Source: Rhabditoides inermis (lineage: Eukaryota; Nematoda; Chromadorea; Rhabditida; Rhabditidae). Taken from it: a stretch of DNA of 64,000 nt. The translations under genes were made by a program, and so were the position numbers. The notes under the pieces are model-generated. The model saw nothing but the letters and a program-made list of their open reading frames with translations, was not told where the DNA came from and did not search any database. The stretch spans positions 175,001 to 239,000 of the forward strand of contig CAWZYM010000409.1 in NCBI GenBank assembly GCA_963966185.1, given 5' to 3'. Shown here one piece after another: positions 1 to 10,311 of this stretch (position 1 is its first letter; each line of letters opens with the position of its first letter).

Positions 1-240
1 AGGGGAACAGAGGGGAAAAGAGAGAAATAGAGGGAAATAAAGGAGAATAGAGAGGAATAGAGGGAAATAGAGGGAAATAGAGTGGTATAGAGAGAAGTAG
101 AGGGAAATAGAGAGGAATAGAGGGAAATAGAGGCAAATAGAAGGGAATAGAGGGGAATAGAGGGGAATAGAGGAAATTAGAGGGAAATAGAGGGTAATAG
201 AGGGAAATAGAGGCAAATAGAAGGGAATAGAGGGAAATAT
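1..240. repeat. Purine-rich 10-bp minisatellite
   Basis: Degenerate tandem copies of a 10-bp unit close to AGAGGGAAAT, with frequent single-base variants (AGAGGGGAAT, AGAGGCAAAT). All purine apart from one T per unit. No coding signal is seen. The left edge of the window cuts the array. Confidence 0.85.
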
Positions 241-430
241 ATAGGGCAATAAAGAGAGAGAAAGAGAGGGAGGGAGGGAGGGAGAAAGAGAGAAAGAGAG
301 GGAGGGAGGGAGAGACAATGAGAGAATGAGAGAAAGAGAGGGAGGGAGGGATGGAGAAAGAGAGGGAGGGAGGGAGGGAGAAAGAGAGAGAGAGAGTGAG
401 TGAAAGAGAAAGAAGGATAGAGAAGGAGAA
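241..430. repeat. GA-rich low-complexity tract
   Basis: Polypurine run built from GAGAAAGAGAGGGAGGGA-like words, directly before the 17-bp array. It separates the minisatellite from element C and has no open frame worth reporting. Confidence 0.8.
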
Positions 431-456
431 ATAAGTAAATATATGGGTGAAGAAGG

Positions 457-1222
457 ACTCTCTCTCGCGAGTCACTCTCTCTCGCGAGTCACTCTCTCTC
501 GCGAGTCACTCTCTCTCGCGAGTCAAACTCTCTCGCGAGTGGACTCTCTCTCGCGAGTCACTCTCTCTCGCGAGTCACTCTCTCTCGCGAGTCACTCTCT
601 CTCGCGAGTCACTCTCTCTCGCGAGTCACTCTCTCTCGCGAGTCACTCTCTCTCGCGAGACACTCTCTCTCGCGAGTCACTCTCTCTCGCGAGACACTCT
701 CTCTCGCGAGACACTCTCTCTCGCGAGACACTCTCTCTCGCGAGTCACTCTCTCTCGCGAGTCACTCTCTCTCGCGAGTCACTCTCTCTCGCGAGTCACT
801 CTTTCTCGCGAGTCACACTCTCTCGCGAGACACTCTCTCTCGCGAGTCACTCTCTCTCGCGAGTCACTCTCTCTCGCGAGTCACTCTCTCTCGCGAGACA
901 CGCTCTCTCGCGAGTCACTCTCTCTCGCGAGTCACTCTCTCTCGCGAGTCACTCTCTCTCGCGAGTCACTCTCTCTCGCGAGTCACTCTCTCTCGCGAGT
1001 CACTCTCTCTCGCGAGTCACTCTCTCTCGCGAGTCACTCTCTCTCGCGAGTCACTCTCTCTCGCGAGTCACTCTCTCTCGCGAGTCACTCTCTCTCGCGA
1101 GTCACTCTCTCTCGCGAGTCACTCTCTCTCGCGAGACACTCTCTCTCGCGAGTCACTCTCTCTCGCGAGTCACTCTCTCTCGCGAGTCACTTTCTCTCGC
1201 GAGTCACTCTTTCTCGCGAGTC
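457..1222 (+). repeat. 17-bp tandem array, likely LINE 5' monomers
   Basis: About 45 head-to-tail copies of ACTCTCTCTCGCGAGTC (17 bp). Each copy has the palindrome CTCGCGAG; the commonest variant ends GAGAC instead of GAGTC. Because 17 is not a multiple of 3, all frames stay open and give Ser/Leu/Arg-rich shadow ORFs that should not be read as genes. The array ends about 200 bp before ORF1 of element C and a related 17-bp array lies at the 5' end of element A, so it is probably the repeated 5' UTR/promoter of element C (inference). Confidence 0.8.
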
Positions 1223-1415
1223 GCTCGAGTAAGGTTGCTTTTGCCCTACTCTCTCGCGCCCATTGTCGGACCATATTTCCGCATCCTATTCGTCCATTCG
1301 TCTACCGCTGATCTGCTCTGCCGTCGAGCTACCCGTCTACATTGTCATCTACGAGCCGTCCTGCTACCGGTTCCGGGCTCGAACCACCAACTGATTCTGC
1401 CGAGCCCCTGATTGC

Positions 1416-2164
1416 GTGAGTCGGAGATATGATACCCGTCTTGACGATCTTGAGCTCAAGCTCACCACCCTCGTTGACAAAGTGGCCAACCTCACAGACA
1501 TGATGACCAAAAGATTCGATCGATTGTCGTCTCTCTCTCAGTCTTTCACCCCACTGTCTACTGCCACCTCCCCGATCGATTGTTCTCTGACCAGTGCTCT
1601 GTCCGGCCCCCTCTGCGTCTCTGCCCCGCCAGTGTTGTGCTCTCCCCTCCCGTATGGTCACCCGCCCCTCTCTCTCCAGCAGTTTGCCGAGGTTGCCCCC
1701 CGGGGTGAAGGAGTTCTATCCGGCTGTCACTCTTATTGAGGAAATGAGGACGTGGGCGCAGCTGCAGGAGAAGCAGCACATCGCCGTGATCGAGAAGCTG
1801 CCGGAGACGAACACGGATCTGGACGAGCCGCCCGCCGACTACGCCTTCGTCGGTCGACTACTCGAGGCGTGTCAGATGAGTGAGAGGGATGTGGAGTGCG
1901 TGTGGCGCATCCACTCTGCCAAGGAAGATCGCGCGCGCCCCTTCAAAATCAGATTCCGTGACCCCCGCTTGCGAGACAGATTCCTTAACCGGTACTACAA
2001 GTGTTTCCCCCGCGACCTCAAGATCCACGGCAAGGTTATCCCCGTAGCTAGGCGGGATATGACGCGTCCCGAACTGAACCTACAGTACAACCTCCGCAAG
2101 CAAGTGTATGAGTACAATAAGTCCAAGGGAATCATCCAGTATGCCTACCGTGATCTGAATGTTG
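1416..2164 (+). pseudogene. Element C ORF1, 5' part, frameshifted
   Basis: LINE ORF1-type RNA-binding protein. The first frame (1416 to about 1700) gives a heptad-like coiled coil (LDDLELKLTTLVDKV, then LTDMMTKRFDRL). A different frame (from about 1591) gives the RRM-like and C-terminal domain with EKLPETNTD, RPFKIRFRDPRLRDRFL and NLRKQVYEYNKSKG. The two frames overlap around a C/G run near 1697-1707, so one indel separates them. No ATG opens the first frame; it is open from 1395 and the first listed codon is GTG. The frame runs to 2164, where element A interrupts it, and continues at 10519. Confidence 0.75.
2157..2164. other. Target-site duplication of element A, left copy
   Basis: GAATGTTG here and again at 10511-10518, flanking element A. 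Removing one copy restores the ORF1 frame of element C. Part of the match (GAATG) is also present in the 17-bp monomers of A, so the true duplication could be shorter than 8 bp. Confidence 0.7.
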
Positions 2165-2749
2165 TTATAATAATAATTTATTACAGTCAAGATAACTGCG
2201 CCACACAAAACTGACGTGTAGGTATAGTATGGAGTTGAAAGATAATATGAAATGTTATGGAAAATGTCTCGTAAAAGTTGGGAACTTGGCATTTGATAGG
2301 AATCCGAAGTCTAGCATGACACCCGCCCCCCGGTGCCTGGAGGTGGCAGAGGAGGAGTGCGGGGAGGGAACCGCGTACGCAATAAGAGACATGCGTGTGA
2401 AGGACGGGGCACGTTTCGACAGTGGAGACTTATCTCTTGCCTAAGTAACCAATCTACGAAGGCTGATAACACAGAACAGAATTATCAAGGAATATCTCGA
2501 TGAAAATTTAAAAAAAAAGGATGTTGGCTGGTACTTATAACAGGTATAGGTGTGGTGTGTGATAAGTGGCTTGTCTGGTGGCATGGGTCAGAGGTGTAGG
2601 CGATTTGGCAACGCTCGACGGAGCTCGACGAGGTTCAGTCATCGGTCGGCGGTCGCGTGGTTTCAAATAGTGTAGGTGCGTAGATCTCATCGGCTCATGT
2701 CGTGGAAACTCACCCGGCTGGCAGCAAGATCGACACACGACCATACAAA
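2165..2749 (-). other. Element A 3' UTR and ATT-type tail
   Basis: Non-coding sequence between the ORF2 stop (2750) and the 3' end, finishing on the minus strand in TAAATTATTATTATAA. The tail type matches element B (3770-3793) and element E (26515-26528), which fits CR1-like elements that end in short microsatellites instead of poly(A). A run of nine A on the plus strand lies at about 2511-2519. Confidence 0.6.
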
Positions 2750-3769
2750 TCAGATAGAGAGTTTTAGTGTCTTATAGAGATCTATCTTCGAAATGCGACG
2801 ACAGAAGAGAGAATGCTTGAGAGAAAAGATGCGAGGATAGGCTTTCGTGAGCAAACTAATGTGTCGCGCGACTCGCAACGTGTAGTAGTTGTGGAGAAGC
2901 GTTGAACGGGTCGCTTTGACTTGCAGCGAAAAAGACCCATGCCTGCCACGCGCGGGTTTGAGACGAAACAGTTGCGAGAATTTAGTGTACATCTTGTGCG
3001 CAAGAATGAGATCGGAGCGTGCGCGTCTCTCACACAGCGTGGTCAGATTAAGCGCCTTGAGTCGCAGTGAGTATGGAGGCATTGATTGTGGATAATCTGC
3101 TGAGGGGTTCACGCGCCAAAACACTATTCTTGTGAAATACCGTTGTATTTTCTCAAGAGCACGAATATCTTTGAGCAGATGTGGATTCCATACACTGGAT
3201 GCGAACTCGGCTAGCGGAAGAACATATGATTTGAAAAGAGAAAGCAACACCTTTTGGTTGTTGGATCGTACAGTTCTCAAGAGGAAACGCGCGCGATTCA
3301 TAGCCTTTTCGGCTCGTATTTCCGCATTGATACACGGGTTACTCGATTCATCCACAGTCAAACCCAGATCGCGAATGCTCTCTTTGCGAGAGAGAGACCG
3401 CCCATCTAACTTATACTCTCTCCCCGGATTCCCCTCGCCCAGATGTACCACCGCGCACTTGCCGCCAGCCAATTCCAATTGCCACTCCCTCGCCCATGCG
3501 TGTATGATATCGATCGCTTTTTGCAATGAGTCGCAGTGATGATCGCGCGTGGTGGAATCGAAAGTCACAAATATTTTCACATCGTCGGCAAACGCGCGGA
3601 AAGTGACATTTGCGGGCATACGCGACTCAACACCAGTAAGATATATAATGAACAATATGGGGCCAAGCACAGTGCCTTGCGGTACGCCGGACGGGGAGGA
3701 CATCACATCAGATAACACATCACCCACTCTCACTCTATAGCAGCGACCAGTCAAAAAATCCTTCAGCCA
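2750..3769 (-). pseudogene. Element A ORF2, C-terminal part (reverse transcriptase, thumb)
   Basis: Carries the second half of the reverse transcriptase: SGVPQGTVLGPILF, the catalytic FADD, GGKCAVVHLG, then the thumb and C-terminal region common to Jockey/CR1-type proteins. It starts at WLKDFLTGRCYRV, immediately next to the 3' tail of element B, and ends at a normal stop. It is the continuation of the fragment at 7787-9560; the two halves join in frame when B is removed. Confidence 0.85.
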
Positions 3770-4071
3770 ATAATAATAATATAATAATAATATATTTATC
3801 CATAGAAACAGAATCGCAATGACAACATTGGAAAGACAACAAAAGTTATGATGAACGAGTGTCCAACATCAATCGGTTTCCTTCCCAGTGAGGCAAAGCG
3901 AATACTGCGGAAGCCACCTCCAGACACCTTGACGTGTTTGACAGAAGTGTACTTCCTCCACAGGCACTCTCGCGACGACAACTGAAATGAGTGAGGAGGC
4001 AAGCGCCTCATCATTAGAATCACCCAATCAAGTCAAAACCACCCTGGAGCTTCTATCACATTAACAGATTA
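3770..4071 (-). other. Element B 3' UTR and ATT tail
   Basis: About 275 bp of non-coding sequence followed on the minus strand by ATAAATATATTATTATT-type tail that abuts element A. No poly(A) run is present, consistent with a CR1-like terminal microsatellite. Confidence 0.7.
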
Positions 4072-6906
4072 TTACAAACGTGTGGGGTCTTGAAACCTCT
4101 TTTGGATGGTACTGAAGAAATGATCAATTGCGACTCCAAATTCTTTCTTAGATAAACAGGTGACCACGCTTCTATCCAAATCATTCCAATACTGGACAGC
4201 TCTATATAATATAAAACTTTGGCCTATCATAGTGCGAGGTGAAGGGGCTGTGTTCTTGAGTTTCAACCCATGATTTCGCAATGTACTCATTCTAGAACCA
4301 ACCGGGACTAGAGCGAATGGACATTCCGAGTTGAAATAACCATAAATGTATCTATGTACAAATCGAATATCACACTTAACCCGTCGTAACCAGAGAGTGT
4401 CTAAATTATATCGTTTTAGTCTGCTTTCGTAATCTAGTTTAGGGGCTATGTAACGGGTGAGCTTGCGCTGAACTGCTTCTAGATCATTTATATGGCCTTT
4501 GTTAATCAAACAAAGAACTTCTGAACCATATTCTAGTGCCGGTCTTATTTTAGTTTTGTAGAAATTTAAGTAAAGTTGCTCATTTACATGGAAATTTGCT
4601 CTCAGTGCTCCAATTTTGGAAGAGGCTTTTTGGATAGCCTTCCGGATATGTTCTGATGGGTCGAGAGTAGATGTTAGAATAACACCCAAATCCTTCACAG
4701 AATCAGAGCACGAGAGAGTTACATCACCACATTTATAAACCGACTTGATAGGTTTCTTTCCGAAATGAACAACTGTGCACTTGGCAGCAGATAGCGCTAG
4801 CTGTCGCTCAGATAGCCACGCATATACTTCATTAAAATCGGATTCAAGACAATCATGGAAGTTCGGTCGATTCTGAGATATTGACAATTTCATATCATCA
4901 GCATACAGAAAATACCTACAGTGCTTCACCACTTCACCAATACCATTTACATAAATCAAGAATAGAAGGGGTCCTAGGACTGATCCTTGTGGTACTCCAC
5001 TCAAAACATTCTCCCAGCTCGAGTAACATTGTCCGATTTTGACTGACTGTGTCCTATCAGTTAAAAATAAAGAAAGCCAATTCAAGAGTTTACCATCAAT
5101 GCCATAGGAACGGCACACTTCTAAAACTCTCCTATGCACCACACTATCAAACGCTTTCTTTATATCTAAATATATAGTGTCTACACCACTATTGTTGCCC
5201 AAATGTTCTACTAAATAGCTTACATAATCTACCATTTGAGTTATTGTTCCACGACCGTTTAAGAAACCATGTTGAAATTTACTTACTATATTATATTGCC
5301 AAAGATGGGAACGAATAGCGTAACAAATGATCCTTTCAAACACTCGACTGATACAACACGTGAGAGTAATCGGGCGATAGTTCGTGAACCGAGTTTTGTC
5401 ACCGGATTTATATACTGGTACCACAATGCCTTTCCTCCAAATATTAGGAATCACACCACATTGATAGCATTCTTCGAATATAATTGATAGAGGTAAAGCG
5501 ATGACAGTAGCCAGAGATTGTAACACAAGTGACGGTATGTTATCAAGTCCACAAGATAGTTTTCTGTTCGTTCGTTTCAAATATTCATACACCACATGAG
5601 GACTAAAATCTATCTCTCCTATCGACTTAACACCAGGGAAATCTTTTAGATTAAATGGTCTGTTATCATCTCTCGAAAACACCGATACAAAGAACTTATT
5701 GAAGTGTGAAGCACGTTCAGTATCTTCTGATATTATATTGTCATTACTATCTCGCATATCAGGAATAGGATCAGTAGGTGAAAGTTTAGACTTGATATAG
5801 TTCCAATAGCGAGCAGGAGAGCTGGACTTGAGAATATGAGCTTCTCTTTCCTTGATACACGCGGATAGACTCACTCTATATTCTTTCAATAAACGTGTGT
5901 AGTTTGCTCGATCCTGCTCAAGTTTAGTGAACTTTTGTTTCGCATGCAGCCTCTTGACCCTCTTTTTCAATCGAGATAACCAATGTGGGAAACGTGGGGT
6001 ATTGTCAGAGTGCACTGGGCGAGTAGGTATACGAAACTGTAGCGCATCTTCCAACACATTGCAGAAAGCAGAATATTTAGAATCGATGTCAGCGCAGTCT
6101 CTGAATACTTGCTGCCAGTCCACCAACGCTAAATCACAGTTTACTGCGCCATAGTCGCCGTTCCTGTAGTCAAGTGATGGCTGAGTAGTGATCTGGGAAG
6201 GCTTAGTGAATCCAAGAGTGAGGTCGGCTTCTATAGAGTCATGATCACTGTACCCTGTAGACGTATGCACGTTACACACCAACGACTTATCAGAACTCAA
6301 GATTAGGTCTAAGATGTTGTTACCACGAGTTGGTTCAGAGACCAGCTGATAGAGACCCTGATTAATACACCAATTCAAAAACAACTGGGAGATAGAGTCA
6401 CTCGCGCTATGACATAACCAAGAAATGTCAGGATAGTTGAAATCACCTAATATGAGAAGAGAAGGCACTCTGCCAAGGGTTTCTATAAAATCTGAGAACT
6501 GGGTAATGAAATTTGCATCTCGCCCTGGTGGTCTATATACGCCCACCACTACAAACTCCATACCATTAGCACACACTCGGACCGCAATTGAATCAAAGGA
6601 AGTGGAGGTGTGTTTTGTGATCACAGACGAGCGCGCCGTTTCCGGTATGCAAATCAAAACACCACCACCTCTCTTATGCACACGTGAAACGGAATAACTA
6701 CAGAAACCAGGGAATTTTGGGACATTACAAGAAGGAGAAAGCCAAGTTTCAGTTAAAACAGCTATACATGATGGAGAGTTACAAAGAAAATGAGAAATAC
6801 ACAATTGATCGTTATAACTTTTTAGAGATCGAACATTAGCTAATAATAGTCTGTAGTGAATACTCCGAGGACGGCTAGACATGACTAGGCGATCCCGCAG
6901 AATCAA
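4072..6906 (-). CDS. Element B ORF2: APE endonuclease and reverse transcriptase
   Basis: Encodes the LINE replicase that nicks target DNA and copies the element RNA. Counting from the TTG at 6906, the endonuclease motifs are N24 (LLLANVRSL), E53 (TETWL), YRPPG at 124-128, GDFN at 154-157 and SDH at 220-222. The reverse transcriptase motifs are NYRPITLT near 509, YLDIKKAFD at 579-587 with first catalytic Asp 581, SGVPQGSVLGPLLF near 636, and YADD at 668-671. The thumb and a C-terminal region with YWNDLDRSVV follow. The first ATG is at 6882 (936 aa). The frame is continuous with ORF1 through one TAG (6910-6912), so re-initiation or readthrough could supply ORF2. All catalytic residues are present. 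Confidence 0.92.
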   Translation of the reverse strand: MILRDRLVMSSRPRSIHYRLLLANVRSLKSYNDQLCISHFLCNSPSCIAVLTETWLSPSCNVPKFPGFCSYSVSRVHKRGGGVLICIPETARSSVITKHTSTSFDSIAVRVCANGMEFVVVGVYRPPGRDANFITQFSDFIETLGRVPSLLILGDFNYPDISWLCHSASDSISQLFLNWCINQGLYQLVSEPTRGNNILDLILSSDKSLVCNVHTSTGYSDHDSIEADLTLGFTKPSQITTQPSLDYRNGDYGAVNCDLALVDWQQVFRDCADIDSKYSAFCNVLEDALQFRIPTRPVHSDNTPRFPHWLSRLKKRVKRLHAKQKFTKLEQDRANYTRLLKEYRVSLSACIKEREAHILKSSSPARYWNYIKSKLSPTDPIPDMRDSNDNIISEDTERASHFNKFFVSVFSRDDNRPFNLKDFPGVKSIGEIDFSPHVVYEYLKRTNRKLSCGLDNIPSLVLQSLATVIALPLSIIFEECYQCGVIPNIWRKGIVVPVYKSGDKTRFTNYRPITLTCCISRVFERIICYAIRSHLWQYNIVSKFQHGFLNGRGTITQMVDYVSYLVEHLGNNSGVDTIYLDIKKAFDSVVHRRVLEVCRSYGIDGKLLNWLSLFLTDRTQSVKIGQCYSSWENVLSGVPQGSVLGPLLFLIYVNGIGEVVKHCRYFLYADDMKLSISQNRPNFHDCLESDFNEVYAWLSERQLALSAAKCTVVHFGKKPIKSVYKCGDVTLSCSDSVKDLGVILTSTLDPSEHIRKAIQKASSKIGALRANFHVNEQLYLNFYKTKIRPALEYGSEVLCLINKGHINDLEAVQRKLTRYIAPKLDYESRLKRYNLDTLWLRRVKCDIRFVHRYIYGYFNSECPFALVPVGSRMSTLRNHGLKLKNTAPSPRTMIGQSFILYRAVQYWNDLDRSVVTCLSKKEFGVAIDHFFSTIQKRFQDPTRL

Positions 6907-6909
6907 CGC

Positions 6910-7719
6910 CTACCACCCACCCACCTCCGAAGTCCTCGTCCCAGCACCCGCGGACGCACTGCTTGCCCCGCCCGGTCCAGTCACACGACGACGGTAGAGC
7001 AGCTCGATCGACATATTGCGAATACAATACCTAGGATGGAAGAGAGATGAGTTGACAGACTGGACATAACCCCTAAGCTGCTTCTCCCTCTTACGTTCCT
7101 CATAGGTCAGGTCGTCGCGAGCGAACCGTCCCGCGTTCCTTCCGATGGCAGTCTTCACCGCGAGACGATGGTCGTTGTCCCGCAGCTCGATCTTGACAGG
7201 TCTCCAGCCAGCTCCCTTCCTCTCCTTCGGATGACGATACGCTTTGACGATCAGATCCTCCGGAAGTCCGTTCTCTAGCATAATCTCCTTGAACTTGACG
7301 GTCAGTTCCTCGTCGGTCTCTCCTTTCTCCTCTCGCCCGATCAGAACAATGCGCGCGTCCTTGTTGTCTTCCCGACGCTCCCTCTCCCTCTCACCAGAAC
7401 GACAGTACTCCTCGTATTCCGGGTTACGGGGCGCCCTTGCGATGATGTGCTCCAACTTGTAGGGGTCAAATGGTATCTTCTTCTCGGCGATCATCACAGT
7501 GGGCTCAGCCTTCCTCTCCGCCGACTCCTCCTTTGACTTCTTCAGATCCGCCATCTCCGACGTCAGCCTCTCCATAGTGGAGGAGAGATTCATGACCGTC
7601 ACCTTGCACTGGTTCAGCTCCATACACTTGCCCTCGTACTTCTCCTGCAGCAGCTTGTACTTCTTCAGCAGCTCCTTATAGTTCCGCTCAGCATCTGGAT
7701 CCGGAGACGTTTCCGCCAT
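6910..7719 (-). CDS. Element B ORF1: coiled coil plus RRM-like protein
   Basis: 269-aa ORF1 protein, expected to bind element RNA. Residues about 10-70 form a charged coiled coil (KYKLLQEKYEGKCMELNQCK and following). Residues about 120-205 have the pattern of a LINE ORF1 RRM (ARIVLIGREEKGETDEEL, then RPVKIELRDNDHRLAVKTAI). A basic C-terminal domain with LTYEERKREKQLR follows. The start ATG lies 67 bp inside the element. It ends in TAG 27 nt before the first ATG of ORF2, in the same frame. Confidence 0.85.
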   Translation of the reverse strand: MAETSPDPDAERNYKELLKKYKLLQEKYEGKCMELNQCKVTVMNLSSTMERLTSEMADLKKSKEESAERKAEPTVMIAEKKIPFDPYKLEHIIARAPRNPEYEEYCRSGERERERREDNKDARIVLIGREEKGETDEELTVKFKEIMLENGLPEDLIVKAYRHPKERKGAGWRPVKIELRDNDHRLAVKTAIGRNAGRFARDDLTYEERKREKQLRGYVQSVNSSLFHPRYCIRNMSIELLYRRRVTGPGGASSASAGAGTRTSEVGGW

Positions 7720-7786
7720 GATGACAAAAGGCGGACAGCGAAATAAATAACACCCGACCGCACAGCGCGAGACAAAAACGGGGAAT

Positions 7787-9560
7787 GACTAGCATCGTGT
7801 TCCGTATCCCGAAAGATTCACACTTATGCAATAGCTTGCTTATGGAGACCTTGTCAAATGCTTTCTTAAAATCGAAATAAACAATGTCGGTGTGTTTGTT
7901 GGCGGCAGTGGCACTCGTCCAGTGGTTGAAGCAATCTAACATTTGAGTAGTTACTGAACGCCGCGAACGGAAACCATATTGGGCCTCGGGTAAAAGGGTG
8001 CGAGTCTCAAGGAAAGAAACCAGATGTTTTCTAACTAGACGCTCGAGTAACTTGGATGGGGTGGCGCAAATTGCAATTGGGCGGTAGGATGTAACGCAAT
8101 TGGGGTCGCCACCTGGTTTCGAAATGAGAGTGATATGCGCTGTTTTCCACTGGAGAGGCACCGCACCACTACGCAATGACAAGTTGAATATTATGGACAG
8201 AGGCACACATAGTTCGTTGGCACATAGTTTGAATGCGAGCGGGGGGATACACACACTGCTGAGTGAGCACGTTGATTTTAGCTTACGCAAAAATGGCAGC
8301 ACATCACCTGGCATAATGGTTGGCATAATGAAATGATCGGGTGTTCGCGGAAACAGAGCGGGAATGAGACCGTCGCATTGAGTGAATACCGAGTTAAAGA
8401 AATGGGCAAACGCCTTTGACTTCTGGGCATCGGTGCGCAGGTGCTGGTTGCCACTATCTATCATGCGTACAGGTAGAACGTGTTTCGGGCGCAGCACAGA
8501 AGCCACAAATGAGTGGAAAGCTCGCGGACCCTGCACAAACTTTTGTTTTGCGCGGTTCTTGGCAAACTTGTTGAGGTGGCGCGATAAATCAGCTGATACT
8601 CGGGCGAAAAGATCTGTTCCTGCTAGGCCGCGCTCGAATAACCTGTTCTTTTGTTCAAATAGGCTCTGCACATGCTCTGGATAACGCTCCCACTGAGACC
8701 TCCGCTGTTTGAAAGGAACAAAACGCGCAAGTGGACACAACATTACACCACAAAAACGTCCATACATATCAGTAACATCCACACAACCATCTAATAAGGA
8801 GAACCAATCAATAGAACTCAACTCGAGTCAAATAGCATCCCAGTTCGCGCCATAAAAGTTGGGGTATGCGTTGTTGGATTGTGAGCAACCCGCTACTAGT
8901 TTCGCGTGCAATGTGTTGTGATCACATTCAGAATGTAACGGGTCGCGCACCGTAGCACTACTCACCAAATCAGGCTCACTACACAGAAACCAGTCTATGC
9001 AACGCGCTTTACGGGTCGGGTCGCGAATCATGTGGGTCAGCTCGAAACTCGTAAACAATGAATAAAAGCGACGCGCTTTGGCGGATGTGTCATCAATATC
9101 GAGATTAAAATCACCAGTCACGATAATAGGTAAATCAACAGACATCAGATCTGATATCGATTCAGTTATTACTTCATCATCTGCTACAGTAGTCTGAGGC
9201 GGGCGATACACGGCAATGATACGAGCGGAGAGAGAAGGAGTTACAATATCAACAGAAAGAATATCACATTTACATTTAGATTTGAAGTTTACTTTAGAAA
9301 TGTTTAGGTGTTCTCTGTACATGATAAGAACACCGCCGCCATGGCGGTTTCGATTCTTTCTTACTACACTGTATGGGAGACTACTGGTAATTTCATTGTC
9401 AACGATGTTTTTACTCAAAAAAGTTTCGCATATAATGATAATATCGGGTTTTTCCAGAGAAACGAAAGCATGGAAAGTGGGAAGCTTGTTAACAATACTA
9501 CGAGAATTGAAAGATACGATATAAATGTTGTGTGTGTTTGTGGGGCGCGACTCTAGTTTC
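7787..9560 (-). pseudogene. Element A ORF2, N-terminal part (endonuclease, start of reverse transcriptase)
   Basis: Frame in the -1 register relative to ORF1. It has endonuclease motifs FNSRSIVNKL, ICETFLS, VYRPP, VTGDFNLD and SECDH. An in-frame TGA at 8828-8830 follows ANWDAI. The linker and the first half of the reverse transcriptase come next: YRPIAICATPSKLLERL, AQYGFRSRRSVTTQML, VYFDFKKAFDKVS. The frame reaches element B after CESFGIRNTMLV and continues at 3769. There is no ATG between the ORF1 stop and the first endonuclease motif, so ORF2 needs frameshifting or another non-standard start. Confidence 0.88.
8828..8830 (-). other. Premature TGA in element A ORF2
   Basis: Single in-frame stop between the endonuclease domain and the linker; the same frame stays open on both sides. 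It could be an old mutation or a sequencing error. Confidence 0.8.
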
Positions 9561-10311
9561 CCAGAGAGGCATTTGCCATCAGCTGATCAGTCGGCGAATT
9601 CGCAGCGCGCGCCATCCCCGATCGATCGGGAGGGGGGATCGAGGGGGAGTTCGCGACGGGAGTGGAAGGAGGCTTTGCAGCAAGCTGCTTCTGCAGGTCC
9701 TTCACTCCGCTGCGGACCACTAACTGCCCCGCGTACACAATCCAGTCCTTTCCAGTCTGCTCGCGCCTCTTCGCACACTCGTCGCCCACAGCCTTTAGCT
9801 GGTTGCGCTCCTCCTTCGAGAGAGAGGGGCGGGCCTTCATGCCACGCAACGAAACGTGCTTCGATTCACGGAACAAACAGATGAACTGGAACGCGGCATA
9901 GCTGTTACTGAACTTGACCTTGGTCAGCCTTGCCTTAGTGCCCGGCTTCCCCATGCGGAACGTGTCAACTACCCTGCTCTGCAGCCCAATATCGCGCGTC
10001 ATCTGACAGACCTTCTGGAAGTCGTCATCCGCCCTCTGACGGGGGTACGTCGAGGTCGACTCCGGCATACCGATCAACACGGCGCAATGAGAGCGCTCGA
10101 TCTCGTCATAGTACTCGCGCACCAGAAAACGCACAGACTCGGGATCGATAGCGGGGAGAGGGGGCGCGGGTGCAGACAGAGTAGAGAGCAAAACAGAGCA
10201 GGTCTGAAGCAGAGCGCGGATCGCAGGAGACAAAGTGGAGTTATCCTCCACCAACAACTGACCGATGTTCGACACAAGGATGGGGATCTGGTCAGAGAGA
10301 GACGACGACAT
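9553..10311 (-). CDS. Element A ORF1: RRM-like protein
   Basis: 252-aa ORF1 protein opening with ATG. The N-terminal third is Leu/Ser-rich (MSSSLSDQIPILVSNIGQLL). The middle has an RRM-like core (SHCAVLIGMPESTS, then TKVKFSNSYAAFQFI), followed by a basic region with LSKEERNQLKAVG and KDWIVYAGQLVVRSG and a Pro/Ser-rich C-terminus. It ends in GGGAAAC-TAG. Same protein class as ORF1 of elements B and C but clearly diverged from both. Confidence 0.85.
   Translation of the reverse strand: MSSSLSDQIPILVSNIGQLLVEDNSTLSPAIRALLQTCSVLLSTLSAPAPPLPAIDPESVRFLVREYYDEIERSHCAVLIGMPESTSTYPRQRADDDFQKVCQMTRDIGLQSRVVDTFRMGKPGTKARLTKVKFSNSYAAFQFICLFRESKHVSLRGMKARPSLSKEERNQLKAVGDECAKRREQTGKDWIVYAGQLVVRSGVKDLQKQLAAKPPSTPVANSPSIPPPDRSGMARAANSPTDQLMANASLGN
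9556..9562 (-). promoter_or_regulatory. Putative -1 ribosomal frameshift site GGGAAAC
   Basis: On the minus strand the last ORF1 codons read G-GGA-AAC-TAG, a canonical X-XXY-YYZ slippery heptamer in the zero frame. A one-base backward slip gives GGG-AAA-CTA-GAG and enters ORF2 exactly in frame. ORF2 has no upstream ATG. No obvious strong stem-loop is seen just downstream by eye, so the stimulator is unknown. Confidence 0.65.

Larger units (their letters stand above)
3770..7786 (-). mobile_element. LINE element B, full length, both ORFs open
   Basis: 4,017-bp minus-strand non-LTR retrotransposon nested inside the ORF2 of element A. Boundaries are set by the resumption of A's reverse transcriptase frame on both sides (codon GTC at 7787-7789, codon TGG at 3767-3769). 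Structure: 67-bp 5' UTR, ORF1 (269 aa), ORF2 (about 936 aa), about 300-bp 3' UTR and an (ATT)n tail at 3770-3793. No clear target duplication is seen at the junctions. Both ORFs are uninterrupted, which makes it the youngest of the three nested elements. Confidence 0.9.

Noticed and set aside
443..1411. Long Ser/Leu/Arg-rich ORFs over the 17-bp array
   Set aside because: All frames stay open because the array period is 17 and lacks stop codons; composition is a pure consequence of the repeat.
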